This document shows, one piece after another, positions 22,200 through 34,874 of a stretch of 64,000 nt of DNA; position 1 is the first letter of the stretch, and every line of letters starts with the position of its first letter. The notes beneath the pieces are model-generated. The model was not told the origin of the DNA. It ran no database searches and saw only the letters and a program-made list of their open reading frames with translations. Source of the stretch: Peromyscus leucopus. Its lineage: Eukaryota; Chordata; Mammalia; Rodentia; Cricetidae. A program made the translations under genes and the position numbers. Location: positions 39,458,456-39,522,455 of the forward strand of contig NC_051070.1 of NCBI RefSeq assembly GCF_004664715.2. The letters run 5' to 3'.

Positions 22200-23229
22200 A
22201 AGAAATCTGGCTCTTGCAATTATGAAACTGAAATCCCAGGGAAAGCTGATAGACTAGTTATCAGACATTTTGATCAAAATGCTGTTTTGAGGTCAACTTC
22301 TATTTCGAGGATCACTGGTTTATATTCTTAAAGACTTACAATAACTTGCTGAGATGGATACGTAACATAGAGAGTAATATCCTTCACTCAACTATAGCCT
22401 ACAATTTAATTGTCAGTCACATATGATGAATACCTTCAATATAACATGTAGGAATGTATTTATTTAAACAACTGGGTACCAAAGATTAACCAAGTTGACA
22501 GCATATAATATCTGGAGAGGTGAAGTTTATGTTTCCTTTTGATTCATCATATTAATAAGATCTCATCTCTTCCAAGCAGTATACTAGACTTCTGATAAAG
22601 ATCGTTTTCCTTATTTTGATGCAAAGGCCACATGTCAATAAGAAAAATGGAATATTTGGGTAGAATTATAAGCCACATATGTCAACATATTATTCAAGTT
22701 ACTTCATGATAAAAAGCAAAGGGGATCCTTCTACAGAATAAGTGAAAATTATACTATATAGATCATATTTATATGTCTTGAGATGTTAAATCACACTAAT
22801 TATATTTTTCAGTAACTTAATTAAATTAGAAATAAAAAAGAAAATAATATATTAATTCCATAAATTTATGAAAGTTGAGTATGACACTAGTGAATAGCCA
22901 GACATTCCAAGAAAAAACAGAAAAATATTGCAAAATGAATGGAGATTAAAAAAATTAATAGTGTAGCATGACAACTCAGAGAAATTACTCCTCTCAACAT
23001 TACCATAGAAACATTGATCTTAAATTGGTCTCCTTAAAAGATGAAACAACACAGAAAACTCAATGCAAAGCAAACAATAAGAAGAAACCATCACTCAGAA
23101 AACATACAGGTGAAACACATAAAGACATTAACCATGGGAGAGGTACCTGAAAAGATAACTTTCTACAGAATAAACTTGAATTTTAATTTCAAAAGCTAAT
23201 TCAATAATAAATTTTTAAAAGTTGATAAA
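22200..23229. other. Unassigned AT-rich DNA
   Basis: No gene or repeat recognised on either strand. Confidence 0.5.
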
Positions 23230-23588
23230 CAAAGATAGCCATTTTTGCAATATCCATTTCTTGACTAGTGCAGTTCTTTCTATTGTCAGGTAACTTATTC
23301 AATTTTTTTTTCACTGTCTTAATGTTTCCTGGTTTAAATTTGTTCCAAGTTGTTTTATGAAGCTATCATGAATAGTATTTTTTCTCTGATTTCTTTATTC
23401 ATATGTTTGTAGCTGGTGTATAGGAAAGTGACTGATACTTTATTCTCTATTTTGTATCTTACTATTCTGCTGTGTTTTGTGATGTAGGAATTTTCTGGTG
23501 AAATATTTTAGGTCTTTTAATTTGTTATATCTTAGAAAAATGTCAAATAATATACTTGACTTTCTTTTTTCTTTTTTTAAAAAAATAT

Positions 23589-23635
<47 letters not shown>

Positions 23636-25150
23636 TTATGTATACAATATTCTGCCTGCATATATCCCTGCTGGCCAGAAGAGGGCGCCAGATCTCATTA
23701 CAGATGGTTGTGAGCCACCATGTGGGTGCTGGGAATTGAACTCAGGACCTTTGGAAGAGCAAGCAATGCTCTTAACCTCTGAGCCATCTCTCGAGCTCGA
23801 CTTTCTTTTTTCTTATATGTTTCTGTTAACTTCTCATATAATGTCTCTAATTCACAGTTCAAACACTACATTGAAAAGCAGTGAATACAGAAGACATCTT
23901 TGTATTGTTTCTGATTTTATTGGAATGCTTGAAAATTTTCTGTTTATTATGATATAAGCTGTGGATATTTAATTGGTTGGTTTTATGATGTTGAGATACA
24001 TCCCCTGTATTTTAAGATCTCCATGATTTTTATTATGAGAGATGATGGATTTTGTCAAAGTCCTTTTCTGCATATAATTAGATGATCATTTGATTTTCCT
24101 CTCTCCTTGAATCTACTTATGGGGTGGATTAATTTTATTTATTACCAGTGTCGAGCCAACCTGCATCTCTGGGATGGTTTGGACTGGATAGCGTAATTTT
24201 TCTTGTTTATGTGAAGTGGAATTTTTTCTTAACAATTTATTGAGAATTTTGGGTGTCCACCTGTACTAAGAAAATTGGCCTGTAACCTTCTTTCTGTTTT
24301 TTATTAGGTATTTCATGGTTTTGTTATTAGAGTAATAACTAGATTTGTAGAAAATAAATAAATAATTTCTTCATTTTCTATTTTACAGTATAATTTGAGG
24401 TGTATTGGCATCAATTCTTCATTGATAGTCTGGTAAAACTGTACACTGAATAAACAGGACTTGGGCTTTTTTTAACATTGGGAAAGTTTAATTACTACTT
24501 TTATATCTGGTTGGTTGTGATAGATTTTTAAAATTATTTACTTCATCTTGATATAACTTTGATAAGTCAAATCACCTAAATATTCATGTATTTCTTTTAT
24601 ATAGTTCTCATCTTAAAATAGCATAAAATTTAAGTATTATAATTTCAAAAATCTTCCCAGGATACTCTGAGTTGTCTGTAGTGATGGCAACTTTTTGAAT
24701 TCTAATCTTAGTAACTTGGATCTTTCTCCCTTCTTTTTGTTCGTTATTCTAAATGTTTGTCAATCTTGTTCATGTTCATAGTGAAATAACTTTTTATTTC
24801 ATTGATTTTTCTTATTGATTTTTTAAAAGTTCTACCTTAGTAAATTCATCCCTTCTTTATTATATCCACACATTTCCTATTTTATTATGTTGTGTAGCTT
24901 GTCATTGATCTTTTTTTCTAAGACCCTTAAATGCATTGCTGTTAATAATTTATGCTCTCTCAACCTTTTATAGCAATCTATAGCTTTGATGCAATCTTTA
25001 TAAAATTTTTTAATGAAATTCTTCACATAAATTGGAAAAATATTCTTATAATACATATGGCAACACAAAAGAGTTAGGTTAACCCAACACTGAACAATAA
25101 AAGTACTACTGAAAGCATAATGGCCATATGTGCCAGGCCAGTCATTATTG
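23230..25150 (-). repeat. Old L1 ORF2 (reverse transcriptase region), reverse strand, degenerate
   Basis: Diverged counterparts of reverse-strand L1 RT wording occur in order, including GATGATGGATTTTGTCAAAG (24041) and TGCATCTCTGGGATGG (24161). Many stops and indels. A B2 sits inside it at 23574. Confidence 0.6.
23574..23798 (-). mobile_element. B2 SINE, reverse strand, with (ATTT)n tail
   Basis: A 16-bp perfect duplication GACTTTCTTTTTTCTT flanks it (23558-23573 and 23799-23814). The reverse strand carries the tRNA-derived head GAGATGGCTCAGAGGTTAAG, the block GTTCAATTCCCAGCA with GTGGCTCACAACCATCTGTA, and the end CAGAATATTGTATACATAAT. The tail has expanded to about 13 ATTT units (23585-23638). 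Confidence 0.93.
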
Positions 25151-25299
25151 TAATTCACCGTTTCAAAACTGAGTAAGACTGTTCATTATTTTGGTAATCT
25201 GGTAGTGGTTTAGTCGGATAATGTGGACAATTGCCTGGTAGTGATTAATGGGAAAATATGGTAGACTACTTCTGATTTTGGAGGAAACTCCACGTTAAT

Positions 25300-25880
25300 T
25301 TTTTTGGTGGGTGAACTGGTTTGCATTTCCATAAATGGTAAATAAGTATTTCACATTCCCTGCTTCCATACAAGCATTTGCTACCATTGATTTTATCTTT
25401 AGTCATTCTGACTAGGGCATTATAAAATCTCAAAGTAATTTAACATTCATTTGCCCAACCAATAAGCATATTGAACACTTTAAAGATTATTTCTAAGCCA
25501 TTTGTATTTTTTCTTCCAAAAACTGTCTTTGTTTTTGAGTCTGTTTTACATCCTAGACACTAGCCCTCAAATAGATGTAGATTTCCCCCCTTTCTGTAGA
25601 CTACTTATTTGCTTGGTTGATTGTGCTCTTTGCTCTGAAAAATCTCTTCAGTTTCATGAGGTCTTTTTGTATATCACTGGTCTTAATTTCTGACTTATAT
25701 GAGCCTTATGTTTAGGTCCTTGATCCACTTGGAGTTGAATTTTCTGCAGGGTGAGAGAAAATAATCTAGTTTCGTTATTCTATATATAGGCATTTTGTGT
25801 GTTTGGAAACATATATTGAACGTTTTGTTTTCCACAATATGTTTTGGCCTGTGTGAAAAAAAGAAAAAAAAAAAAAAACA
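25300..25880 (-). repeat. Old L1 3' ORF2 fragment, reverse strand
   Basis: GTTTGCATTTCCATAAATGG, ATTGAACACTTTAAAGAT, CTTTGCTCTGAAAAATCTC and GTCCTTGATCCACTTGGA follow reverse-strand L1 order. It ends in an A-rich run at 25860-25878. Confidence 0.6.
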
Positions 25881-26124
25881 GGTGAACATACAACGTGGAG
25901 GAGAAGAGCTTGAAGGAACTGAATATAGAAAATTTTTAATGAGAAGATACTACTAACTCTAATTGAGTCAGTATATGTTTTGAAATGTCACACTCAACTC
26001 ATTAATAAGTACAATTACTATCAGCCAGTATAAATAAACAAACTAACCAAAATCACAAGGTCTCACAATATCTATGTTCTATAAACACATTAAATCACCA
26101 GTCAAAACCTTCTTAACAACTTTT

Positions 26125-26430
26125 GAGAAGTTCCCTGATTGATTTCCAAATAGGTTGCACTGGTATGCACTCCAAGAAATTGTGTATGCAGGTCATTGGT
26201 ACCTCTGAGGTGACTATTGAAACTGTAACACTATAGATCTTAAAGACGTTGTCATTTATATTTCACTAGCTCCTTATAGGGTTGAATTTTTTTGTGTGTG
26301 TTTCTTAGCAATTCTGTCCAAAGTGATGATCTGTTTTTTTAGTTGTTTTCCTGATTTTTTTTCTTTTTCTTTTCTTTTTACTTCTTTATATATTCTAGAC
26401 ACTATTCCTGTGTCAGTTATATAGTGGGTA
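26125..26430 (-). repeat. Old L1 3' ORF2 fragment, reverse strand
   Basis: GATTTCCAAATAGGTTGCAC and later TATATTCTAGACACTATTCC resemble reverse-strand L1 wording. Strongly decayed. Confidence 0.45.
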
Positions 26431-26532
26431 TTTTGAAAGAAATTATTTCTTTGGTTTGTTTTTCAGTATAGTAGTGAATGTTAAATAAGGTTACTAATTT
26501 TGTATTCTAAATTTGTATCCTGCAACTTTCTT

Positions 26533-27707
26533 GTTTTAAATTTTATAATTTGATTTAATTTTACATATCAGCCATGGATTCCCCTGTCCTCCCTCCTCCC
26601 GCCCCCCTACCCCTAGCTCACACCCCTTCCCCAGTACACCCTCTATTCCCATCTCCTCCAGGGCAAGGACTCCCCTGGGGATTCAGCTCAGCCTGGTAGA
26701 TTCAGTCTAGATAGGTCCAGTCCCCTCCTCCCAAGCTGAGCAAAGTGTCCTTGCATAGGCCCCAGGTTCCAAACAGCCAGCTCATGCACTAAGGACAGGT
26801 GCCTGTCCCACTGCCTGGGTGCCTCCCAAACAGTTCAAGCTAATCAACTGTCTCACTTATCCAGAGGGCCCGATCTAGTTGAGGGATCCTCAGCTATTGG
26901 TTCATAGTTCATGTATTTCCACTAGTTTGGCTATTTGTCACTGTGCTTTTTCCAGTCATGGTCTCAACAATTCTCGCTCATACAATTCCCTCCTCTTTCT
27001 CGCTGATTGGACTCCTGGAGCTCCACCTGGGGCCTGGCCGTGGATCTCTGCATCTGCTTCCATCAGTCACTGGATGGGGTTTCTAGCACTACAGTTAGGG
27101 TGTTTGGCCATCCTATCGCTAGTGTAGGTCAGTTCAGGCTTTCTCTTGACCATTGCCAGTAGTCTATTGTGGAGGTATCTTTGTGGATTTCTGGGGACCT
27201 AGCCCTCCTACATACAAGTGACAAACAGGCTGAGAAGGAAATCAGAGATACATCACCTTTTACAATAGCCACAAATGATATAAAATACCTTGGGATAACT
27301 CTAAGCAAGTGAAGGACCTATATGACAAGAACTTTAAGTCCCTGAAAAAAGAAATTGAAGAAGATGTCAGAAATTGGAAAGAGCTCCCATGATCATGGAT
27401 AGGCAGCATTAACATAGTAAAAATGGCAATCTTACCAAAAGCAATCTACAGATTCAATGCAATCCCCATCAAAATACCAACACAATTCTTCACAGACCTG
27501 GAAAGAATAATACTCAACTTCATATGGAAAAACAAAAAACCCAGGATAGCCAAAAGAATCCTGTACAATAAAGCAACCTCTGGAGGCATCATGATCCCTG
27601 ACCTCAAGCTCTACTATAGCGCTACAGTAATAAAAACAGCTTGCTACTGGCATAAAACCCGACATGTGGACCAATGGAATCGAAATGAATACCCTGACAT
27701 TAATCCG
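26533..27707 (-). mobile_element. Twin-primed (internally inverted) L1 insertion
   Basis: GCAACTTTCTT flanks the insertion (about 26522-26532 and 27708-27718). The left part (to about 27203) is reverse-strand L1 3' UTR. From about 27204 the sequence switches to forward-strand ORF2 C-terminal region (AAGTGACAAACAGGCTGAG onward), including a 98-codon open piece at 27423-27719 with [20 protein letters not shown]. This 3' UTR plus inverted 5' part is the product of twin priming. The 3' UTR matches the 41.7 and 55.2 kb L1 lineage. Confidence 0.85.
27204..27707 (+). pseudogene. Inverted ORF2 C-terminal fragment of the twin-primed L1
   Basis: Translates to the L1 ORF2p C-terminal segment, with [20 protein letters not shown] and [19 protein letters not shown]. 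An in-frame stop follows NWKELP near 27392. It is not a functional gene. Confidence 0.85.
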
Positions 27708-27718
27708 CAACTTTCTTA

Positions 27719-28480
27719 AAATTATCATTTATAAGAGTTTCAGGTTTTTTTGTAGAGAATTTAGATTATATTATATAATGTGTAATATAATTTAAAAATA
27801 GAAATATCTTGATTTCTTTTCCTATTTCCATTACTTTTACTTCTTTCTTTTCTGGTACATTGTTTTAATTAATACTTCAAAAACTATATTCATAGGAGTG
27901 GAGAGAGCTGACCCTCTCTCTTTTTTCAAATGTTTATGGATGTTTCTAAATTTAGTTCAATATTGGCTATAGGCTTGTTATACATTATGTTGAGGTATGT
28001 TTTCTCTATCCCACAGCTGACATTATTTTCAATAAAGGATGAATGTTTTCACATTAAAATCAGATGCAAGAAAAGAATACCTGCTTTCACCAGTGAAAGC
28101 ATTTTAATCATTGCATAAGAAGTCTTAATAGACATGAATTTAACAAAAGAAATAAATTGCTTTTAACATGAAAAATAATGAAATTATTTGTACATGACAT
28201 TTTAAAGAATGTTATTTGAAGAAAATGTGGTAACAATTTATGATCTCATATTTGGCAATAAGTTCTTAAAATCAGCACTAAAGACATGGATTATGAAATC
28301 ATATTATATAAAACTAAGCATCTTGTTCCTCAAGTGAGATTAAGAATATGATGATACACCATACATAATGACAAGTATCCTTAGCTAAATGTCCAAGTGC
28401 TTAATAAACCAGAATATGTAAAGAATGTAAAACTCAATAGCATGTCAACCTTCTGCACTGGCACAAGGATAGATACCTCT
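27719..28480. other. Unassigned AT-rich DNA
   Basis: No repeat or gene recognised. Confidence 0.5.
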
Positions 28481-28629
28481 TCATGAAGGGTATTAAAATG
28501 AGAAAAGCTCAATAAAAGACAGTGTCATTGGTATTAATAATATTAAAGTGAAAAAAGCTATATATTATCACTTATGACATGACTATGACTTTAATAAAAA
28601 TGAAAATTAAGTGCTATAAAAGGTATGAA

Positions 28630-28990
28630 AATACAGCAATACTTGGTCACCCATAGTGGAAAAGTAAAATATTTCTTTACTATAGGAAAAAAATAGTGTT
28701 TATCAAAGAGCTAAACATGGAATTATCAAATACCTACAAATTCCATTCTTATGAGTTAATACAAATAAGAAGGTATTATGAACAAACAGCAATTTATAAA
28801 CAAATTATTCTGGATATTTACTATTACCAAAGGTAAAACTACTTTAGTGTCAATATACAGATAAATGGATAACAAACACAATGCATAGCTAGAATAGAAT
28901 GTTACTCAGATATTAAAAAATCAATGTCCTGATACACGGTAGGACCTCGATAAACCCCGACATCATGAGTATGTGGAAAAGTTAGGTAAA
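28630..28990 (+). repeat. Ancient L1 ORF2 end, forward strand
   Basis: Diverged blocks such as TACAGATAAATGGATAACAA, GAATGTTACTCAGATATTAA and CAATGTCCTGATACACGGTA recall forward L1 sequence before the 3' UTR. Very decayed. Confidence 0.4.
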
Positions 28991-29477
28991 ATACTATCTG
29001 GGAGATTAATTTTACATACAAATCTAACTTCAGAAAACTTTGGAGAAATGGGAATCGTATCAGAGAGTACCGGCTCGTATGTCAGGGAATTAGGCAAAGG
29101 TCTAGGATAATTACTTAAGGTTAACTTGTGTTTAAGAAAGGACACCTGAAATTAAACAGAGCTTCTGCTGATAGTACTTTGTGAATGTATTGAGTGACAA
29201 TTAATATCATACCAACAATGATCCACTTTATGTTATGTGAAGATACCCTTAAAGCTTAAAAGATTGTGTGTAATTGCCATTGACAATTTTTATAGAAAGA
29301 AAATATAAACACAATGCCTTATACTTCTAACAAATTACTGTATTTGCTCTAACCATGGTATAATGTTTATGTTTTATTATTCCCAATTTTATTCTGATTA
29401 ATTATATATGTATATTAGCTACATTGTGTCCATTGTGGAACTCATAAGTTTTTCATGAACATAAAATAAAACATCAG

Positions 29478-29648
29478 AGCTGGGCAGTGGTGGCACACGC
29501 CTTTAATCCCAGCACTCGGGAGGCAGAGCCAGGCGGATCTCTGTGAGTTCAAGGCCAGCCTAGGCCACCAAGTGAGTTCCAGGAAAGGTGCAAAGCTACA
29601 TAGAGAAACCCTGTCTTGGAAAACCAAAAATAAAAAATAAAAAAAATA
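29478..29648 (+). mobile_element. B1 SINE with 15-bp target duplication
   Basis: AAAATAAAACATCAG occurs at 29463-29477 and 29649-29663. The body is near consensus, from AGCTGGGCAGTGGTGGCACA through GTTCAAGGCCAGCCTAG to AAACCCTGTCTTGG, followed by an A-rich tail. Confidence 0.95.
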
Positions 29649-29663
29649 AAAATAAAACATCAG

Positions 29664-30424
29664 GATTTCTTGTAAAATAGGTAAAAATCTTAAAATAGTA
29701 AACAGATAAATGAAAAACTTTACTTTTTCTTACAAATTTTCACAAAGTGCAGTATATTATACTCATCTTACCATAACTTGGATAAATAAATGATTAAAAC
29801 ACAGCAGGAGATTTGAAACAGTGAAATGAGTGAATAAAAAAAATATTTGCAGTATTGTATTTGAATAAATGATATCAATCTTCTAGATGTTACTGCTATG
29901 CTTATATTTTAGAATGCAGCAATCCAGACTTTAAATTGTCATACAATATACTGCTACTTTACTAACTTTACAAGGTACTTTTTATTCATTATTTAGAAAA
30001 TTTAACAACTAATGCTACACTATACCAAAATTATTCTTTTCTATTCATCATAAATGTCCACACTAAAGATAATTAGGTATTACATTATTATTTCATTGTG
30101 ATTTCTATATCAATTAACTGATGTTTATTTTAGTAGCAGATTTGTCCATGAAGTTACTGGGGAAGAAAATAGCCTAATAAATTAGGCATGTCTGATATAG
30201 AAATTGAGTCCAACTGCTTTAATTATGCTGTTTGTCTACTGTAAAATTGGTGCTGTTCTTAAAACTATCATAATAGCATTGCAAACTTGTCTTTCTGTTT
30301 TACATTTCCTGCAGGATTTACCTGAAAACAGTTAATTTTATTGTATCAGTACAATTTTATAAGGTAGATCACAGAAATACATACAAAACAATTTTTAGGT
30401 TTATATTTATTTTTTTAAAGTTTA
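29664..30424. other. Unassigned AT-rich DNA
   Basis: Nothing recognised. Confidence 0.5.
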
Positions 30425-30546
30425 TTTAAATTTAATTTTTAAAAGCTCTGTTATACTTTTACAGTTTTTTTTTACAATACTATTCAGTTCTACATAACAG
30501 CCACAGATTCCCTTGTTCTCTCTCTTCTTGCCCCCTCCCCTTGCCC
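30425..30546 (-). mobile_element. Short L1 3' UTR end, reverse strand
   Basis: ACTATTCAGTTCTACATAAC and GCCACAGATTCCCTTGTTCT, then a CCCC-rich end, nearly match the 3' end of the L1 at 41.7 kb. Only about 100 bp remain, so this is a very 5'-truncated insertion. Confidence 0.75.
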
Positions 30547-30547
30547 C

Positions 30548-30705
30548 CAAGTAGTGTGTGTGTGTTATGTGCATATTATTGCAGGTGTGCCCAGAAGCCA
30601 GATGCAGCAGTGTCTTATTCGTCACCTGACATGGGTGTTGGGAAGAGAACTCAGATAACCTAAGTTACTCTGTGTTCTGTGCTGAGCCATCTTTCTAACA
30701 ATACT
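30548..30705 (-). repeat. B2/B3-like SINE, reverse strand, diverged
   Basis: GACATGGGTGTTGGGAAGAG with AACTCAGATAACC, and the end GCTGAGCCATCTTTCTAAC, match the reverse complement of tRNA-derived rodent SINE heads. It follows a short GT run. Confidence 0.6.
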
Positions 30706-30859
30706 TAAAACCACTCTTAGGAAAAAATATTTTGTTATCTAATACAATCATACAGTCAGGGGATTATTTTAGATTCTAGAACAGTTGGATCTAGGGGTGG
30801 ATATGATTTATTCTCATTCAGAACTTTCTCCGACGTTTAAGGTTGAAGGGAGGGATGAC

Positions 30860-31543
30860 CATAGCATAAAGAACATACAGAGAAATATGAAGCACAGTTA
30901 CTGAAACACAAAGTACCACTGAAAACAGAAACGGTACCAAAAATCAACAACAGAATAAGTGTAATTAACACAGACCTTTTAATAATAAGCTTTAATATTA
31001 ATGGTCTCAATTCTCAATTCAAAAGACATAGACTGATTTATTGCATCAACAATAAATAAATAAAGTCCATCTATATGTTTTTTTTTAAAAATCACAAAAT
31101 ATATCTTAGTTTTAGAGATAGGAACCAGTAATAGATTCAAAGGATGGACAAAAATCTTCCAATCAGGTTGGACCAGGAAACAGGCAGACATCTCTTTCCT
31201 AATATCTGACAAAATAGAATTAAAACTAAAACTAGTCAGAGGAGTTAAGAAGGACATTTCATTCTAATAAAGGGAAGAGTTAACCAAGAAGACATTACTC
31301 TTCTAAACATATATGCAACATACACTCCTGTACCCTTCAACTCATTAACAGTAGGTACTTTTAGTAACCACTTTCTCCAAAAGATTGCTTATCTGGTTAA
31401 AAAAAAAAAAAAGACTATTCAATGAAACATCAGAATTAAATGAAACCACACATCAAATGGGCTTAACAGATATCTACAGAACATTCTATTCTTAACATTA
31501 AAGAATATTCATTTCATTCAGCAATTTTAAACACGGAAACCTC
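30860..31543 (+). repeat. Old L1 (ORF1/ORF2 junction region), forward strand, first section
   Basis: AATATTAATGGTCTCAATTC (30997) is a diverged start of ORF2, and GTTGGACCAGGAAACAGGC and the AACATATATGCAACATACAC region belong to the endonuclease part. It is interrupted by two LTRs and resumes at about 32480. Confidence 0.6.
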
Positions 31544-31920
31544 TGTAGGGGAAGTTTCTCTCCTGCTTGCCTTTTCCTAAAAACACAGCAACCACTACCC
31601 AAATAATTGACTATGAGGATTAATATTACTTATAAATGTTTGGCTGGTTAGTTATTACTAACTAACTCTTACACTTAAATTAACCCACAATTCCTATATA
31701 TGTTTAGCCATGTGGCTTGGTACCCTTACTCAGTTGCGACATTCTCATGTTGCTTCCTCTGTGTCTGGCTGGCAACTGCTGACTCCACCATTCATCTTCC
31801 AAGAATTCTCCTAGACTAGTCACCCCGCCTATACTTCCTGCCTGGCTACTGGCCAATCGGAGTTTTATTAAACCAATAGTAGTGACAAATCTTTACAGTG
31901 TACAAGAACTTTATCCCACA
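31544..31920 (-). mobile_element. Solo LTR, reverse strand, ERV2-related family
   Basis: Bounded by TGTAGGGG on the left and CCCACA on the right (TG..CA on the reverse strand). On that strand it carries an AATAAA-containing start region (TTTAATAAAACTCCGATTGG), CAGGCAGGAAGTATAGG, and the R-type motif with CCACATGGC near AAT..GGGTTAA that ERV2 also has. No convincing target duplication was found. Confidence 0.7.
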
Positions 31921-31958
31921 GCAAGCTGCTATAAAGGAGTAGATGGAGTGATATATCG

Positions 31959-32459
31959 TGTAACCCCAATATATTATGTACCCTAATGAACTTATCTGGT
32001 GATCAGAGGACAGAGCCAGCCACTAGATTAGACATAGAAGCCAGACAGTGGTGGCACACCTATCACATAATCCTATCACTTGGGAGTCAGAGATCGTCTG
32101 GATCTCTGTGAGTTCAAGGCCACACTGGGAACAGAGTCAGACAGTGGTGGCACATGCCTTTAATTCCAGCACTTGAGATCTCATGCCTTTGTTTGGAAAG
32201 CACACATGCCTTTAATCCCAGGAAGTGACATGGCTGGGTGGAGAACAGTATATAAGGCATGAGGAGACAGGAACTAAGCAGCAGTTCAACTGAGACCCTC
32301 AGGGGTGAGGATTCCTGGAAACAAGATCGACTGAGTAGTTGGTGAGGTGAGGTTGACTGTGGATTGTTCTGTTTCTCTGACCTTTCAGATTTCACCCCAA
32401 TATCTGGCTCCAGGTTTTCTTCTTTTTTCATTATAAGACCTTTTAAGATTTGTGTTACA
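31959..32459 (+). mobile_element. Solo LTR, forward strand, mys/MYSERV-like with B1 modules
   Basis: Starts TGTAACCCC and ends GTGTTACA. It contains three B1-type motifs (GTGGTGGCACACCTATC, GTGGTGGCACATGCCTTTAA, CATGCCTTTAATCCCAGG), a TATATAAGG box at 32249 and a 3' section with TTATAAGACCTTTTAAG. The general plan matches the ERV1 LTR, but the sequence is clearly diverged. Flanking duplication was not found. Confidence 0.7.
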
Positions 32460-32843
32460 ACAAGAGGCACTCCCAAACTACTTATATGGAATCAGTATCA
32501 CTAATACACATTAGGTAAGGACACAATAAAAAAGGAAACTACAGGCTGCTGTGCCTGATAAACAGAGATCCAAAATTGCTCAATAAAATAAATACTTGTT
32601 AAAGAAATAAAAAATACACTGCAAAAATTAACCACTACATCTGAGTGGGCTTTTTACCTGAGAGGCAGGGATGGTTTAACATGCCCTAAATCAATAAATG
32701 TAATAAACCTCATAAATTACATAAGATGACAATCACATAATCATTTCATTAGATACAGATAAAGATTTTGACAAAATCAAACATACAGTATTGATAAACA
32801 TGCTGTAAAGAGTAGAACTAGAGGAACCACATCTCAACAAAAT

Positions 32844-32868
32844 GTGTGTGTGTGTGTGTGTGTGTGTA
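32844..32868. repeat. (GT)n microsatellite
   Basis: About 12 GT units. Confidence 0.93.
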
Positions 32869-34104
32869 TAGTATGTTTGTATCACATCCACACATATGTA
32901 TGGGTGTGTGTCACACCCAACATCATCCTAAATAGAAAAAGAAACTCCAGGAAATTTTACTGAAATCAATAATGAAAAAGGATAACCCATGATTACCACT
33001 TATTTTGAAAATTGGCATGAAGAAAATTAAATTGATATAAATGGAAAAAAGAAGTCTAATAATCCATGTTTGCAGAGGACATGATGCTTTACATATGAAA
33101 TCCCTAAATTTTTTTCCAGAAAACTTCTAGAAAGGATAATTTAGGAAAATTAGCAGGATATAAAATAATTTGAAGAAACTGTTAGTGTCTCTATATATAA
33201 GCCACAGATATACGGAAAATGAAAATCTCATTCTCATTAGATTTAAAGAAAATAAAATATCTGGGAATTAGCATAATCAAGCAAGTGAAGGACTTTTACT
33301 ATGAAAATTTTAAACATCTGGAGATAGAGACAAATAAAGGCATTCAATACACATGGATTATTAGAATTAGCCAATTATCAAATATTATATCTATTAAAAT
33401 TCCCATTTAATTATTTTTACATAAACAGAGAAAAATTATTCTAAAAATTTATTAACCATAAAATACTGACAAAACAATCTTGAGAAACAAAACAAAACAA
33501 AACCAAAAAAAAAAAAAATAACCTAACAAAAATCAGTGCTTAAAGAATCACCTTTCTAGATTTCAAGATATATTATACATCAATAGGAACTATGACAATA
33601 GAATGCCAGTACAATAAATAACACATAGTCTAGTGGAATAAAACTGAAGACACAAACATTGGTACACATAACTTCAGATATTTAATATTCTCAAAGATGC
33701 CAAAAATATATCTTGGAAAAAAGAAAGCATCTTTAACAATTAGTGCTTGGAAAATTGGATGTCCACATGCAGAAAAACATTTAACCTGTAACAATCACAT
33801 TGCACAAAATCTAAATAAAAGTATGTCAAAGACTGAAATGTGAAACGTGAAATTCTGAAACTTCTATGAGAAAACATGGTCAGTACTCTATATGATACAT
33901 GTACAGGAAATGACTTTTGAAAAAGACTCCATTTTTTCCTAAAATTAAAGGCAACAATTTATAAGTAAGACTTCATAAAACTAAAAAACTTCTGTACAGT
34001 CCATCAATCAAGTAAAGAGGAAGTCCACAGAATGGAAGAGTATTTCTGCCATCTATATATCTGACAGAGGTTTGATATACAGAATATATAATGAACTGTA
34101 GTTG

Positions 34105-34105
<1 letters not shown>

Positions 34106-34193
<88 letters not shown>
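34106..34193. repeat. Compound (TATC)n(TGTC)n(TATC)n array
   Basis: About ten TATC units, ten TGTC units and a short return to TATC. The clean switch suggests a point change spread by slippage. Confidence 0.95.
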
Positions 34194-34874
34194 CTTACAT
34201 GTACATAATATGTAATATATGGGTATCCCTAGTAATAAGGAGAATGCAAATCAAAAGACTTTTAAGATTTTTCTTCTTAGGTATCAAAATGGCATAACAA
34301 CAAAACTTCTGATTAAAAATTCTTGGATCTGATGTGGGGAAAATGAACTCCTATTAACCGTTGGTGAGTTTCCAAACTGATATAGCCACTCTGGATATCA
34401 ATATAGAGAATAATCAAGAAGCTCAAAAATAAATCTAACATGTTACCCAGCCATATTATTCCTTGGCATGTGCTCAGATGACTTGATATCCTACTTCCCA
34501 ATATTTTCTAGTCATCCTCATTGCTGCTCTGTTCACAATAATGAGGACATAGAAAGTGTTGAATTTATATAACATGCATACTATATATTTCAGCTGCAAA
34601 GAAATATAAAATCATGAATTTTGAAACATAATGAATGGAATGAGAATAGATCATGTTTATTGAGGTAATTCAGACATATCAAAACAATGTCCTATGTCCA
34701 CTAAAGAAAAATTATGATTTTCAAAGTTAACAACAACTTTGTTTTCAGCTGGGATTCTATAAAAATGCAATATCCATTGATTTAAAAAAATAGTATTGTT
34801 TTGACAAAGATAGTAATGATGCTATTTGAAACAGAGCTGGGTGGTATATAAATAGCTGAGTTTAAAACATACAG

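Larger units (their letters stand above)
32480..34560 (+). repeat. Old L1 ORF2, forward strand, second section
   Basis: Decayed ORF2 wording in order: TGCTGTGCCTGATAAACA, GGGATGGTTTAACATGCCC, ATTTCATTAGATACAGATAA and AGCAAGTGAAGGACTTTTAC. Many stops. It contains a (GT)n run (32844-32868) and a compound tetranucleotide array. Confidence 0.65.

Noticed and set aside
34106..34193. Regular short repeats as a CRISPR-like array
   Set aside because: It is a tetranucleotide microsatellite without spacers; the genome is eukaryotic.
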